Shown here piece after piece: positions 43,656 through 54,715 of a stretch of 64,000 bases of DNA. The translations under genes and the position numbers were made by a program. Numbering within the stretch: the stretch's first letter is position 1; every line of letters starts with the position of its first letter. The DNA is from Guadua angustifolia. Taxonomy: Eukaryota; Streptophyta; Magnoliopsida; Poales; Poaceae. The stretch lies in assembly GCA_036346375.1 (NCBI GenBank), contig CM070511.1:1736001-1800000 (forward strand), given 5' to 3'. Below the pieces are notes generated by a model. The model was not told the origin of the DNA. It saw only the letters and a list, made by a program, of their open reading frames with translations, and did not search any database.

Positions 43656-45158
43656 CCATCTTCTCTACCTCAAATTGAGATCTGACTGAGTGAAAATGTA
43701 TTTCAAACTCTTATGATCTGTATAGATCTCACATCGATTCCTAATCAAATAATGCCTCCAAATCTTAAGTGCATGCACAACTGCAGCTAACTCTAGGTCA
43801 TGCATTGGATAGTTTTCCTCATGGGGTCACGGTTGTCTTGAGGCATAAGCTATAACTTTTCCTTCCTGCATCAAAACACATCCAAGACCTTGCTTTGAAG
43901 CATCACAGAAAACTTCAAAATCCTTATGAATATCCGGCAGTACAAGTACGGGTGATGAAGTTAACCTCTTCTTCAACTCTTGAAAACTCTGTTCACAGGA
44001 CTTGGTCCATTCATATTTCTTCTCCTTCTTCAGTAGCTGGGTGAGAGGTCTCGCTATCTTAGAAAAACCTTCAATAAAACGCCAATAATATCCTGCTAGA
44101 CCAAGAAAACTTCTGATATCTGGAACGGACTTGGGTTGCTCCCAATTTAGCATGGATTTCACTTTAGTATGATCAACTGCAACTCCTCCAGCCGAGATCA
44201 CATGACCCAAGAAAGCAACCTCTTTTAACCAAAATTCACACTTGCTAAACTTAGCATAAAGCTGATGCTCTCTTAGCTTTTCCAAGAATATTCTCAGATG
44301 GTCCTCATGCTCTTTCCTACTCTTGGAATAGACAAGAATGTAATCAATGAAGACTACCACAAACTTGTCCAAAAACTCCATAAACACCTTATTCATCAGA
44401 TTCATGAAATAGGAAGGTGCGTTAGTCAAACCAAAGGACATTACTGTAAACTCATATAATCCATAACGGGTAGTGAAAGCTGTCTTCGGGATATCTTCTT
44501 TTCTTATCTTGAGCTGATGATATCCTGATCTCAAATCTATTTTGGAGAAGACTTGAGCTCCTTTCAGCTGGTCAAACAAATCATCTATCCTGGGCAAAGG
44601 ATACTTATTCTTTATTGTCACCTCATTTAGTGATCTATAGTCTATGCACATTCTCAGACTACCATCCTTCTTCTTAACGCATATTACCGGTGAACCCCGA
44701 AGTGATGAACTTGGCCTAATGAATCCTTTTTCCTGCAGTTCTTCAATCTGCTTCTTCATTTCGGCTAACTCGTTGGCAGGTAACCGGTAAGGTCTTTTTG
44801 AGATTAGAGCGGTTCCAGGAACAAGCTCGATGATGAATTCAATATCCCGATCCGGTGGCATACCAGACAAATCTTCTGGGAACACATCTGGGTATTCATT
44901 TATTATAGGCACATTCTCTAATGATACCCCTTTCAGACGATTCAGGGCACCGCCCTTCTTTGAGGAAAGATTTGATAGGAATTCTACACGAATTCCCTTA
45001 GGACTGGTAAGAGTGATAGCTCGACTAGCGCAGTCTATCTGACCTTTATATTTGGTTAACCAATCCATCCCTAGGATTACCTCTATTCCATTGGTATCCA
45101 ACAATATTAAGTTCGCTAGGAATTTTACCCCATTTATCACATCTCCATTTTTGGACAA
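43656..45158 (-). pseudogene. Reverse transcriptase and RNase H of the chromovirus, catalytic Asp lost
   Basis: The frame 45158-43827 carries a full gypsy RT: KRPYRLPANELAEMKKQI, VICVKKKDGSLRMCIDYRSL, KYPLPRIDDLFDQL, FSKIDLRSGYHQL and AFTTRYGLYEFTVMSFGLTN. The catalytic motif, normally FIDD, reads FIDY in VVVFIDYILVYS (about 44358-44323): GAT TAC replaces two Asp codons. The second aspartate is essential for metal binding, so this RT should be dead. RNase H follows (FEVFCDASKQGLGCVLMQ), then a TGA after ASRQP and another stop (LNLR then TAG) about 170 bp later. Confidence 0.93.
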
Positions 45159-45334
45159 ACAGCAGTTGTTCTTAATTCTTTTCCTAGGGATTGAACTAAT
45201 AAGGGGTTTCTAAGTTGAACTGTTTCCCAATCGTGCTTTCTAACTAGATACTCTGATATGAATGAATGTGTTGCACTAGAATCAAACAAAACTGAGGCAG
45301 GTACCGAGTTGACAAAGAACTTACCATACACCAC
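45137..45334 (-). pseudogene. Aspartic protease of the chromovirus
   Basis: The frame reads VPASVLFDSSATHSFISEYL. The signature D(S/T)GATHSF is changed to DSSATHSF. The Gly to Ser change next to the catalytic Asp would be expected to impair activity. The frame stops before the RT frame, with a short overlap in another register. Confidence 0.85.
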
Positions 45335-45349
45335 GTCAGGTGCGTCCTA

Positions 45350-46576
45350 GACCTCTTCAGCAGTGACATGGTTAACACGTCCTCTTCCAATCATCGAGAA
45401 GTCTGTGGCGTCTCGGTGTTCCTTTCCTTGAAATTTGGTGCGGTAGCTGGCCTGGTGTAGTCCCGGGTTGTGAACCGAACAGGGGTTACCGCTTGTCGCT
45501 TCTGGGGATAGTTACTAGCGTAATGTCCCATCTCCCTGCAGTTAAAGCATTGGACTCCTGTAGTTGCTGTGTTACTCTTCTGGATTTGACTTCATGCATT
45601 GCTAGCAGGGGCTTGAGCAATCTGACGAGGTGTGGACATTGGGGTCCTAGAAGCATTGGGGGCTGCTGGCTTCTTTGGAAATTTGAAATTTGGAAAAAGC
45701 AGGGCTTAGAGCTCACGGCACCACGCTGCGTTTGAAACATCATCTTCCTCTTTCTTGATTCAAGCAGTGGCGAGCATCCTCTTGGATCAAGGCCTTATTC
45801 ACCATGTCTTTGGAATGAAGGAAAATCATTTGACACAGTTGCACTTTGATATTAGGGTCAAGACCCTCCATAAAGCGCCCGATTTTTGCCTCATCGGTGG
45901 CAACATCCTCCATAGCATATCTAGAAAGTTTGAGTGAAAGCGGTTCAAGTATTCGACACGGATAGGTTTTCTTCTTTGCAACTTATGGAACTCACGCCTC
46001 TTCATTTCCATAATCCCTTTAGGGATGTGAGTAGCACGGAAGGCTTCAACAAACTCATCCCAAATAATGTTCTAGGCTTCCTCGTGGGCGTGAGATAATT
46101 TTCCCACCAACTTGCGGCGGTTCCTTTCGGTGATGAGAGGCATATAAAACACTCTCATATTCATCACTGCTTGAGCCAAGTATAACTTCCTCTCAACTTC
46201 TTTGAGCAGGTCATGCCTTCTAGCGGATCGGCCGATCCGACAAATCTTTGGGGTCTAGTCCTCATGAACTCCCCAAACTTAGGCTGGGGTGGTTGGTGAA
46301 ATTTGGTTGAGGTGGATGGAGGGCATTTTGTGCTAAGGCTTGCAGGATTTGAAGCTGCATGGCCATCATTTGCTCCATGTTCGGAGGTTGATTCGGGGGT
46401 GGGGGTGGCACTTGTCCTTGCTGTGCCAGAGGTGGGGGTACTTGGTTATCAACTGGATACTGCTGTTGTTCCACCGGTACTTCATCCTGGATTTGAACTC
46501 TTCCACGACCACGACCACAGCCTCTACCGCGGCCTCCTCTTCTTCCTCTGCCACGACCTCTGCCAGGGTTCTCCAT
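45350..46576 (-). pseudogene. Gag of the chromovirus
   Basis: The likely start at 46576 gives MENPGRGRGRGRRGGRGRG, a Gly-Arg-rich N-terminus found in this group, followed by a Gln/Pro-rich stretch and MEQMMAMQLQILQALAQN. The capsid core continues in other frames: KFGEFMRT, WLKEVERKLYLAQAV, KGIMEMKRREFHKLQ, EYLNRFHSNFLDML. The zinc knuckle near 45555-45515 reads CFNCREMGHYASNY. The last Cys of C-x2-C-x4-H-x4-C is Tyr, so RNA binding is probably lost. Several frameshifts are present. Confidence 0.83.
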
Positions 46577-46815
46577 CTGAAACCGGGAACAGGGAAAAAC
46601 ACAAGGAAAGAGGGAAAAGCAAAGGTAAGGAATCGGGGCTAAACAACATCCACCAAGGCAAGAACAACAACCAAAGGAAAGAAACACCAACAAAGCTCTC
46701 GATTAAAACAAAATAGTTTTTATAAGATGCCTGTATCACAATTGCATAAAGCACGATACAGTCCATCACACTCTTTATTACACGTTCTAATCGTGGACAA
46801 AAGATGGACACTATT

Positions 46816-48179
46816 GGCCAAGACTAGTTCATGAATTGCGTATAGACTTTATTTTTTATTTGATGGGGAGCTTAAGAATCTGCTTCATGAATTGCATATA
46901 GACTTTATTTTTTATTTTATGGGCTTTGTCTATTATGCAAATGACCTATTCTTCATGCTATACACCATGGTATATTACATGAAGAAAATTACTAACTTAG
47001 ATATGTCCAAGTTCATTTATCTTGCTAATCTTGCAAAAATTGAAAAATAAGCTTTAAAAGCAAAAACTTAAGGAAACATGTTGTGTTTACTTGATAAGTT
47101 TCTTCTCTAGGTGTATTTGCAATGATTTGCAAAATTTTAGAGTTCTCTAGAGTCCCTATATCAACTTGGGTAACTAGTTTGATTCATACCTGAGTCCTTC
47201 ATTTGTTCATATGTGCTTAAAATGAAAAACAAGACAAATTGGCTCTTTTTGTGCAAATTGATCTCAACACTTTATATTCACAAGACTGCTTTTCGTTACA
47301 CTTGGGATGAACTTGAAATGTATCGTGTATGACCAAGACTATTCTCTTAAGAGTTCTTCTTGAGATGGTCGATAGTGGCTTGAGTCAAACACTTGCAAAA
47401 TGTAAATAATAAAAAAAAACATATGTCGGTAAAGAATGCAAATTATGTCAAACATTTGCACCCCGCTATGTCTCTTAAGATCTTAAAGTCCAATATTACA
47501 TCAATTAAAAAATAAACTCGAAGGATTTTGTATGCATTTTTAGATTCCCCAAAGTGTTGAGTAGGTTGAACTCTGGATTTTCCATTTGACTCTTTGAGTG
47601 GCTTTGCCTCTAGATTTGAAACTAATGCCAAGTGTTGCTCATGTCAAATCTTGCAAAACATGACATTTTCAAAACTAAGTTTGCTAGCAAAATTTGTTAT
47701 TTGCACTTGGACATGTCTTCGTTTAGTCTAATTTGTCACTAACTAGTTTAGTATCAGATCTTATCCTGTGGTCACTTGGGTAATTTTCAAAGCTCTTTTA
47801 GGATGCATCTCATGCATACATGTGTAAAGAGGAGAAAACACCATCTTGATGCCTATATTGCCAAAAGGGGAAGAAAATAGAGAAAAGGCATCATTAAAAG
47901 ATAAAAATGTAATGCACTTTGGTTCTTACGATTCTTATGATCTTGTTAACAACTTTTTTGAGCTTTTGTGAATTTTTTTGGATTTTAGAGTCGTTGTGAA
48001 AAACTTACTCTTTCTTATATTTTGCTCTAAAAAATCCTTCTAGTCAACTTGGTCATATTCTTATTTCTTTCACTCTAGACTAAGTTTGGCTTTGCATTTA
48101 AATAGATTTCTTTCTCTCTATTTCAAACTCAAATTTATACTATTTTGGTGTTTATCAATATACTCATCAAGGAGGAGAT
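46816..48179 (+). other. Copia-derived 3' non-coding region with polypurine tract
   Basis: There is no long frame. The + strand phrase TTGATGCCTATATTGCCAAAAGGGGAAG near 47850 resembles sequence found downstream of pol in SIRE/Maximus-type copia elements. The region ends in a purine tract (ATCAAGGAGGAGAT, 48166-48179) just before an LTR start. A block beginning TTCATGAATTGC is directly repeated at about 46830 and 46884 (36 bp, one or two mismatches), near the junction with the chromovirus. Confidence 0.45.
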
Positions 48180-49786
48180 TGAAAGACCATGTGGAGGTCT
48201 AACTTTGGTTGTGATGAGTTATTGACTATGTTTAAAGTTTAAAGTGCTTGAGTTTAAATTTGATTTGAATTGGATTCTCAATTTGAAACAATTGAATCTC
48301 TGCTTGGATCGGCACTCTGGTAGTAGAGGGCGATAGTCTTTGCAAAATCAGCGATGTATTTGTTTGGGGTGGTACTTATTTTTCAAAGAGGGGATTTGCT
48401 GGGTTTTTCATCGGAGCGGCACTACCGGCCTTGTAGGAGCAGTAGTGCTGGCAAAAGTGGCACTACCGGCCCCAAAAAGCGATAGTGCCTGACCTTTAAG
48501 CAAAATCAAAAGGTTAAATTTTGAATTTGAGTAAGATTTGCTTGGATATTGCTATGTGATGGGTTTTCCTTGTTTTTGATGGTTGCAGGGCGATGGTGCT
48601 AGGTCATGGTGAGGCGGAGGATGACCGGGACTAGGCGAGGTGTGTCGAAGGTCCAAATGGTCAAGGATTGCTGAAAGATGATCAAAGACAGAGTCGTGCG
48701 AACCTAGAAGACAAAGAATGGATGAGATGCTAACTAGGAGCTGCTTGGATCAAGTAGGGCCGTTGGATCGCGGTCTAGGTGATAGAGTAGTGGGTCTAGT
48801 TAGTTTTCTTTGAAAAGCGTGCAAGACCCGTTATGTTGTTGGGTTTTGGATTAGCCCATGCATGAGTGAGTGAATCAATTCTAACCCTTGATGGTGATCC
48901 TTATGGAAGAAGGAACTCATCCAAGGGTGGAGGATGATTCAAGAGTAGTATAAATAGAGGGGTAGGGGTAGCCCTTCTCCTTTGAAAATTTTAAGGTTTT
49001 TGTGCTCCTTTAAGTTTTGCACACTTGTTTGTGAGGCTTTGTAAATCTTCTTTCTAGAAATGCAAATTTAATTTTCTCTCAATTCGTGCAATTTACTTTC
49101 CGTATTTACATTTCGCAATTTACTTTCCACACATTTGGATTTGCCTCCCCTCCTTCTAAATACTTGTGGATCTTTTACCAAGGATGAATGATTGATGGAT
49201 GAGTCTTCTTCAGACTATATTTCAATCATCTAGGCAAGTCTTGTATTTTTCTTTACAAGAAATCAATTTTTGCTCTTGAGATGATCAATTTTGGAAGATT
49301 AGGTTTTTGGGTATTCTTGTCTTGTGTTCTAGCTTGTTATGACATATGGGTAGCCATCTAGGATCATCTTGATCATCAAGAACCCACGAGCTAGCTGAGA
49401 ACTAAGTTTTCATTCTTGAACCCATTCTTGAGCACTCGTTTGTAAATTTGAAAAAGGTCGGACCTTTGACGTTGATTCTTGAAATCGAAGGTTGGAATAG
49501 GTTTTTGACATCCATAGGAAGGTGTCCTCAAAGTTTCATTAAGTTTGGATCAGCGGATCAAAAAATTTCTTAATTTTCTTTTTGATCTCGTACTGGAATC
49601 ATTGTTCGTTCAACTGTTTTTACTGTAGCTATAGTAACTCGGTAGTGCCATCCCAGAAAGCGGTAATGCCGGCCTCAGGCTAAAATTTGTGAAAATTGAC
49701 TCTTTTGCCTTCTTTTGATTTCTAAGGGTTTTGGTTTGGTTTCTTTAGGGATAAAATTTATTTTGGGATCATTCACCCCCCTCTGG
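48180..49786 (+). mobile_element. Copia-type 3' LTR (about 1.6 kb)
   Basis: It begins TGAAAGACCATGTGG right after the purine tract. It contains a TATA-like box (AGTATAAATAGAGG, about 48947) followed by T-rich transcribed sequence. It runs to about 49786 (ATTCACCCCCCTCTGG), where gypsy gag leader on the - strand takes over. The right boundary is approximate because the junction is not defined by a target duplication. Confidence 0.55.
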
Positions 49787-50515
49787 TCACCATCTCGATC
49801 CTTTAGGTTGTGACGGTTGTGGTCACCGTGGTCACTGGAGCTTGTGTGCTTGGCTCTTGGTACCCTTCGGCTAGTGGCCATGGCAGCGTCTTCGACCGCG
49901 GAGGCACATGTTGAGGTTGTCCTCTTTCTTAGTGCCATCTTACTTTTTCCTCATAGATGGCACCAACTATTGTGGTTACGAGGACCAAATAGTACTATGT
50001 GGGGAAGGGGGTCATCCCAAGGGGTGCTTTCGAAGACCCAAAAGCTATGAAGGGAAGACAAGTAGATGCTATTCTTTATTGCCAATTTTTTTAATGTTTT
50101 TCTCTGCCCTTAACAAGGTAGTTACAAGTGGTATTTATAGGCCTCTGCTGACCCGGGGTGATATTAGAAGTAAGCCCCTACGAGACCCCTAGGCTAGTAA
50201 GGGCCCCATAGTGCTTTTCCCCTATGCTAGCTAGCCTATAGACCTCATGATGGCTACTCCCGTAGAAGCTCCGGTCCGGAGGGTCTTCCTTCCTGACATG
50301 TTTATCCCCTGCCTGCTTGTCCTTGGGGTGCTGCATCTTCGTGGACCCTTCGGGACATGGATAGGAGGGCTCCCCCTTGACATAGGGTTTTGACCCCTTG
50401 GAGTTATGCCAAAGGGGTTGACCCCCTTTGCTGACAAGTCCACAACTTGGCCTCACTTGGTGCTTGGTGTTGGCCCTCTGTTGGGCTGCAGGGGGCGGTC
50501 GTTGCTCTCACAACA
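49787..50515 (-). mobile_element. Gypsy 5' LTR, primer-binding site and gag start (fragment)
   Basis: On the - strand the LTR starts TGTTGTGAGAGC at 50515 and ends CCACA at 49971 (545 bp, TG...CA). Four bases later comes TTGGTGCCATCTATGAGG (49965-49949), a typical gypsy primer-binding site. The gag frame starts with ATG at 49938 (MALRKRTTSTCASAVEDAAM) and is cut at about 49787 by the copia LTR. It inserted into, or recombined with, the copia at 50516. Confidence 0.75.
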
Positions 50516-52340
50516 ACACTGTTGAATGTGACGGGAGGGGTTTAGAAGCAATAGTCTCTACTTCATCTATAGAAGAGGTTGGAGCAAAGCCACTAGCTGT
50601 ATAAGTGTTTGAAGGTAAGGGATAATCTCCATGTGGTGTAGAGATAGAATTTGGAGGCACCTCATATGCAGAGAGGAGTAGATCAGGTAGAGTTCCTTCA
50701 TCTCTATCATCCTCATCCTTTACAAAGATGGTCTCAGAGAGAGAAGAACTTGAGATAGTGGATCTAGTTCCTAGACTAGCCTTATCAAAGGTCACCTCAC
50801 AGCTCATAGGTCTCTATAATCTTACTCGCTTTACAACTCTAGACACTATAGCTACAAGAAGAAATCGAGTAGTAACCTAAAAATATACCATGAGAAGAAC
50901 GTGACTCGAACTTATCTAGTAGGGGTGAAAACGGGTCGGATACAGGCGGGTAGTAGGTTATCCCATATTCTACCCTAATATTTTTTTCTCGGATCTGCGG
51001 GATGGAGTGCAGGGTAATGAAAATCTGGGACGGATCTGGTCACGGATCTGGATATTCTGGAATGGGTAAACAACGAGTGCAAGGGTATTATGGCGGGTAA
51101 AAAATGAGTATCGGATATTTTGTCGGATAGTCTGCGAAATAGGTAGAATAAGAAATTCTTGGGCTTGAACTACCGGATACAACATTCTCCCACTTCCCCC
51201 AATGCTACAACTTAAAATATCATGACTCATGCAAATATCATTAGCTAGTCCTGCTTTGTATACGAGGAAGGCTTCGGTATCATCATATCCTCCACTCATC
51301 TTAGGCGGGGACACGGGTTTCACTCTGTCTTTCGAGCGTTGGGGAATGGGGGTAGGGCAAGGGTTTCGAGAGAGTCAAGACCAGCGCCGCGTTAGGGGTA
51401 GGGGCCGGAGAAGGAGTTAGGGTTATTGCCTATTGGGCGGACCTCTTCTTTGACTTTACATTACGAGTGTCGGTGCGAAAATGCAAAAGATCGGTGCCGT
51501 GCAGGCCGTTTTATCTCGGGTAGTACTGGATCTTGCTCATCCAGTATCCTACCGTACCGCATGCATCGATCCGATGCAGTGCGGATACTACCGTTTATTT
51601 TGATGCGGGTACTACCCATATGTTTGGATAGTTTTCTTTCGGATCTGGGATACGGCTCGGGAATTACAGGCCGTTTTCACCCTATTATCTAGATTCCCAG
51701 ACTTTATAAAAAACACTTGTAATTAAAAACACAAAAATGTGCAATACTAGGCTTTTACCAATACCTCAATTCATATGAAGTGTGGTGCAAGTGTGCTCTC
51801 AAAAAAACTCAATTGAACATATAGCAAGCAATAGCTACAGCCTCAGTAAAACTTTATAGGAGTACTATACTCATCTAGTATCATCTTGGCCATCTCGACT
51901 AAGGTCTTATTCTTCCTTTCCACTATGCCATCCTACTGAGGGATGTATAGAGAAAGGAACTGATGCTCAACACCTAACTCACAGAAGTTCTCAAAGTAGG
52001 AGTTCTTGAACTCCATGTAATTATCACTACTTATATCTCATAAGTCACTTTGGAGCCCAATAAACAACCTAAGGATCAAACACTTGAAGAGGGTAAAAGA
52101 CTCATCTTTTGAAGCCATGAAGAACATCTAAAAATTCCTAAAAAATCATCAACAATGACAAGAACGTACCACTTTCAACCCACTGACTGCACTCTAGTTA
52201 GACCAATGGTGTCTATATGTAGAAGCTATTCTGGTGCATCAGTTATCAAAACAATGACTGGATGAGAAGCAACAACCATCTTGTCATGCCGGCAAGGAGA
52301 ACAAACTAAGTCTTTAACCATTTTGAGTTTGGGAAAAATA
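50516..52340 (-). pseudogene. Copia integrase region, interrupted by a hAT element
   Basis: Read on the - strand from about 52300: the zinc-finger end CSPCRHDKMVV; integrase core pieces VGGKWYVLVIVDDF, MFFMASKDESFTLFK and GVEHQFLSLYIPQ; ERKNKTLVEMAKMILDEY; then, across the hAT insertion, LDKFESRSSHGIFLGYYS and ETXEVTFDKASLGTRS (50800-50760) leading into the acidic linker before RT. The order is copia. It contains stops and frame shifts. The right end joins gypsy sequence at 52.30-52.40 kb, and the left end is cut by the gypsy LTR at 50515. Confidence 0.85.
50920..51684. mobile_element. Non-autonomous hAT transposon with perfect 8-bp target duplication
   Basis: It starts TAGGGGTGAAAACGG and ends CCGTTTTCACCCTA, a terminal inverted repeat of the Ac-like type. 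The 8-bp sequence TTATCTAG flanks both ends exactly (50912-50919 and 51685-51692). Removing the 765-bp element plus one copy restores the copia integrase reading. The interior consists of repeats of GGATCTGGGA-type and CGGGTA-type sequence and has no transposase, so it moved with help from elsewhere. Confidence 0.93.
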
Positions 52341-52368
52341 CGAATGAGATCATGGCTGCTAACTTGGG

Positions 52369-54326
52369 TCAAACACGAATGAGAAGCAGCAACCATCTTG
52401 TCATAACTCCTCTTGCTTCAGTGGGATCGCCTGTGAAATCACTTAAAACCATGTTAGTTTTAATAAGATCTTTATTGGACCTACCTAGTTTCTTGCAAGT
52501 GGTATATGGTATTAAATTGACAGTTATCTCTCCATCAACATGCATCCTTGATATTGGCTTGCCATTGATATGCCCTTTCAAATACAATTACTTTAAATGC
52601 CAATGATCATCTTGAGATTTTTCAAAAACTGCGTCCTGAGCCCCCTAACATAATTGAGCAAATGTTTCTTGGCCGATACAGTACTTATCTTGAATTTGGC
52701 TGACACAATGAACACCATGTTGATGTCCATCGAAGGTGGAGAACCATCTCGAATCACAGATGAATCTAGATCCTCGGCTGAGTCAAATTCTTCTTCAATC
52801 AATTCTTTTCTCCTCCACTCTTTCTTAGCAATTTTAATTGACCGAATTCATTAAATTCTTTATCTCTTTACTTTTCCTGGTCATCCTCTCTCATCTCTTG
52901 GGTCCTTAGTCTTTGAAGTCACCTGCATTGTGATCGACTAAACCCTGGAGGACACCACTGGGTTTTGGTTCAATCGGCTCACGTAGTTTTCCTACTAGAT
53001 TGACATGGCTTGTAGAACTTGACCCTTCCTCTACTCGCTCTAGCGGTTGGATTGGCCTAGAATTTCTTTGATAGATCGATCCTCTTTGGATTTCATGACG
53101 GCCCTGCATCAACTCAGATATTCTTTCTTTAACTGATCATCGTTGCTAGTCACGTTGAAGAAGATAATGTTCCATTGGACATATATATGGTGGCGACAAA
53201 GCTAGCCCCCTCTCCCAACAGAACTGCTAGAAAGGGTATCGTTGGTGAGCTTTTTCCAAGTTATCAGGCCAATACATATTATTTGTCCGATGTGCAGGAT
53301 AACACGGCATGTTGCTTCTTCTTTCATACTTTTCTTATAACCGGGAAAAAGTTAGTTTTGGCTTATAAATCGGCTTATGTGGTGGCGATGCTCTTTCAGC
53401 CTTGTACCACTTGCCAATCTACAAGTTTTCTTTGGCTTGACAGTGCTTGAATTTCTCCCTTCACAGTCAGTTTCTATTCGTAGTGAGCCGATCGTGATCT
53501 TCGAGGTCTCCTTAATGTTAATATAACGTGCAACTTTTGACCCTACATTTTGCATTGACTCTTTTCCTTTTCCAAAATATTAAATCATATTAATCAGAAA
53601 AGGATTAGCATCCAACTGCATTATCGGCTCCTCTGCAAATTTCTCCCTTCACAGTCAGTTTCTATTTGTAGTGAGCCGACCGTGATCTTCGAGGTCTCCT
53701 TATCGCTAGAGCTCGACTGAATGTCAATATGATGTGCAACTTTTGACCCTACATCTTGCATTGGCTCTTTTCCTTTTCCAAAATATTAAATCATATTAAT
53801 TAGAAAAGGATTAGCATCCAACTGCATTATCGGCTCCTCTTCAAATTTTAGCCAGCCATGCAAATTTAGCTAGCCATCTTCTATAGCCGATTATATCTGC
53901 TATCAAAAAATATTGCAATCATTAGTATTATGAGAAAAAATTATGCCATTTGCAATACATTCGCTTTTTGATTTCGTCAGCCGACAGCATAATATCTCCT
54001 CCAGGCAACTGTATAATCTTTTCTTGTAACAATAGATCAAAAATCTGATCACATTTAGAGATATCAAAAGCATATTTTATGTCGACTTGTTTTTTAATCA
54101 GCTTGAGCAAAGAACAAACCAATGACTTCTTAAACCTATTAACCCATTCGGCTATATTTATTTCAGCCTCGTCGTCTTTAGATGAATCGATTGAGCCATA
54201 CTCAACAATGTTAACTTTGGCTTTATCTTTGTCTTTATTGTTATTATTAGCATTGAATTTATCCCTAAAGCTTTTGTTATCAATAAAACGGGTTTCTTGC
54301 GTCCGATACCCTATGCAACAAATGAT
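52369..54326 (-). pseudogene. Gypsy gag C-terminus and protease relic
   Basis: The - strand frame 52587-52369 reads HINGKPISRMHVDGEITVNL with PYTTCKKLGRSNKDLIKT, the protease of a grass gypsy family. The active site VDGEIT is a damaged form of VDGGAAVNL. Upstream, PPSMDINMVFIVSAKF and AKKHLLNYVRGLRTQFLK precede it as in intact relatives. Further upstream, FDISKCDQIFDLLLQEKIIQ with MYCKWHNFFS (54070-53935) is the gag cysteine region. No RT or integrase follows, because the sequence changes to copia at 52.3 kb. Stops are frequent. Confidence 0.78.
53451..53855. repeat. ~190-bp tandem duplication inside the gypsy gag
   Basis: ATTTCTCCCTTCACAGTCAG begins at 53451 and again at 53639. AGGATTAGCATCCAACTGCA occurs at 53601 and 53817. 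The second unit is about 28 bp longer because of an extra TATCGCTAGAGCTCGACTGA-type segment. Identity between units is about 95 percent by eye, so the duplication is young compared with the decayed element. Confidence 0.9.
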
Positions 54327-54715
54327 TTAAATTGGTAAACTCTTATTCATCGATTTTTTCCTTAGCTAGGGAATTAACCATTGGAAGGCTAAATCGGTCA
54401 ATTGATTATTAGGTAAAGTGACACTAAAACACTAATTTCTTTAATTTTTTTGATATAATCTATTACCAATTCTTCAAATTATTACCAATTCTCAAGTCAA
54501 ATTTAAGCTCTAGACTTGCGAGAAAAGAACTCATGGAATCAACTCTCCAAATCGGTCCAAAATTGACTAAATTCTAGGTTTGTGAACCGAATGCTTGATC
54601 TTAATAAAGATAAAGAATAACTAATGTTTAATCCATCGAACTCATGACTTCACCATATTACGATAAGTAGTCTGGCATGTTCTAAAGTAGTGACAGAGTC
54701 ATTCCCTAAGAATTC
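54327..54715 (-). pseudogene. Gypsy gag core, copy 1
   Basis: On the - strand it encodes degraded gag core sequence around TTLEHARLL and NLVNFWTDLER. It starts beside an LTR at 54716 and continues into the gag C-terminal region to the left. It is a shorter and more rearranged version of copy 2 at 55831-56377. Confidence 0.7.

Larger units (their letters stand above)
38644..46815 (-). mobile_element. Ty3/gypsy chromovirus (Tekay/Del-like), 5' LTR lost
   Basis: On the - strand the order is gag (46.6-45.4 kb), protease, RT, RNase H, integrase, chromodomain-like tail, purine tract, then a 3.3-kb LTR. The terminal TGTAACATCCCC is typical of Tekay/Del elements. The gag leader stops being recognisable at about 46815, where copia-derived DNA begins, so the 5' LTR is missing. 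Coding is mostly open but has inactivating changes: a Ser in the protease signature, a Tyr in the RT catalytic dyad, stops in RNase H and a lost zinc-knuckle Cys. Confidence 0.9.

Noticed and set aside
49675..49938. - strand 87-codon frame as a separate gene
   Set aside because: The ATG follows a gypsy primer-binding site by a few bases, so it is the truncated gag start. Its 3' part reads into the copia LTR.
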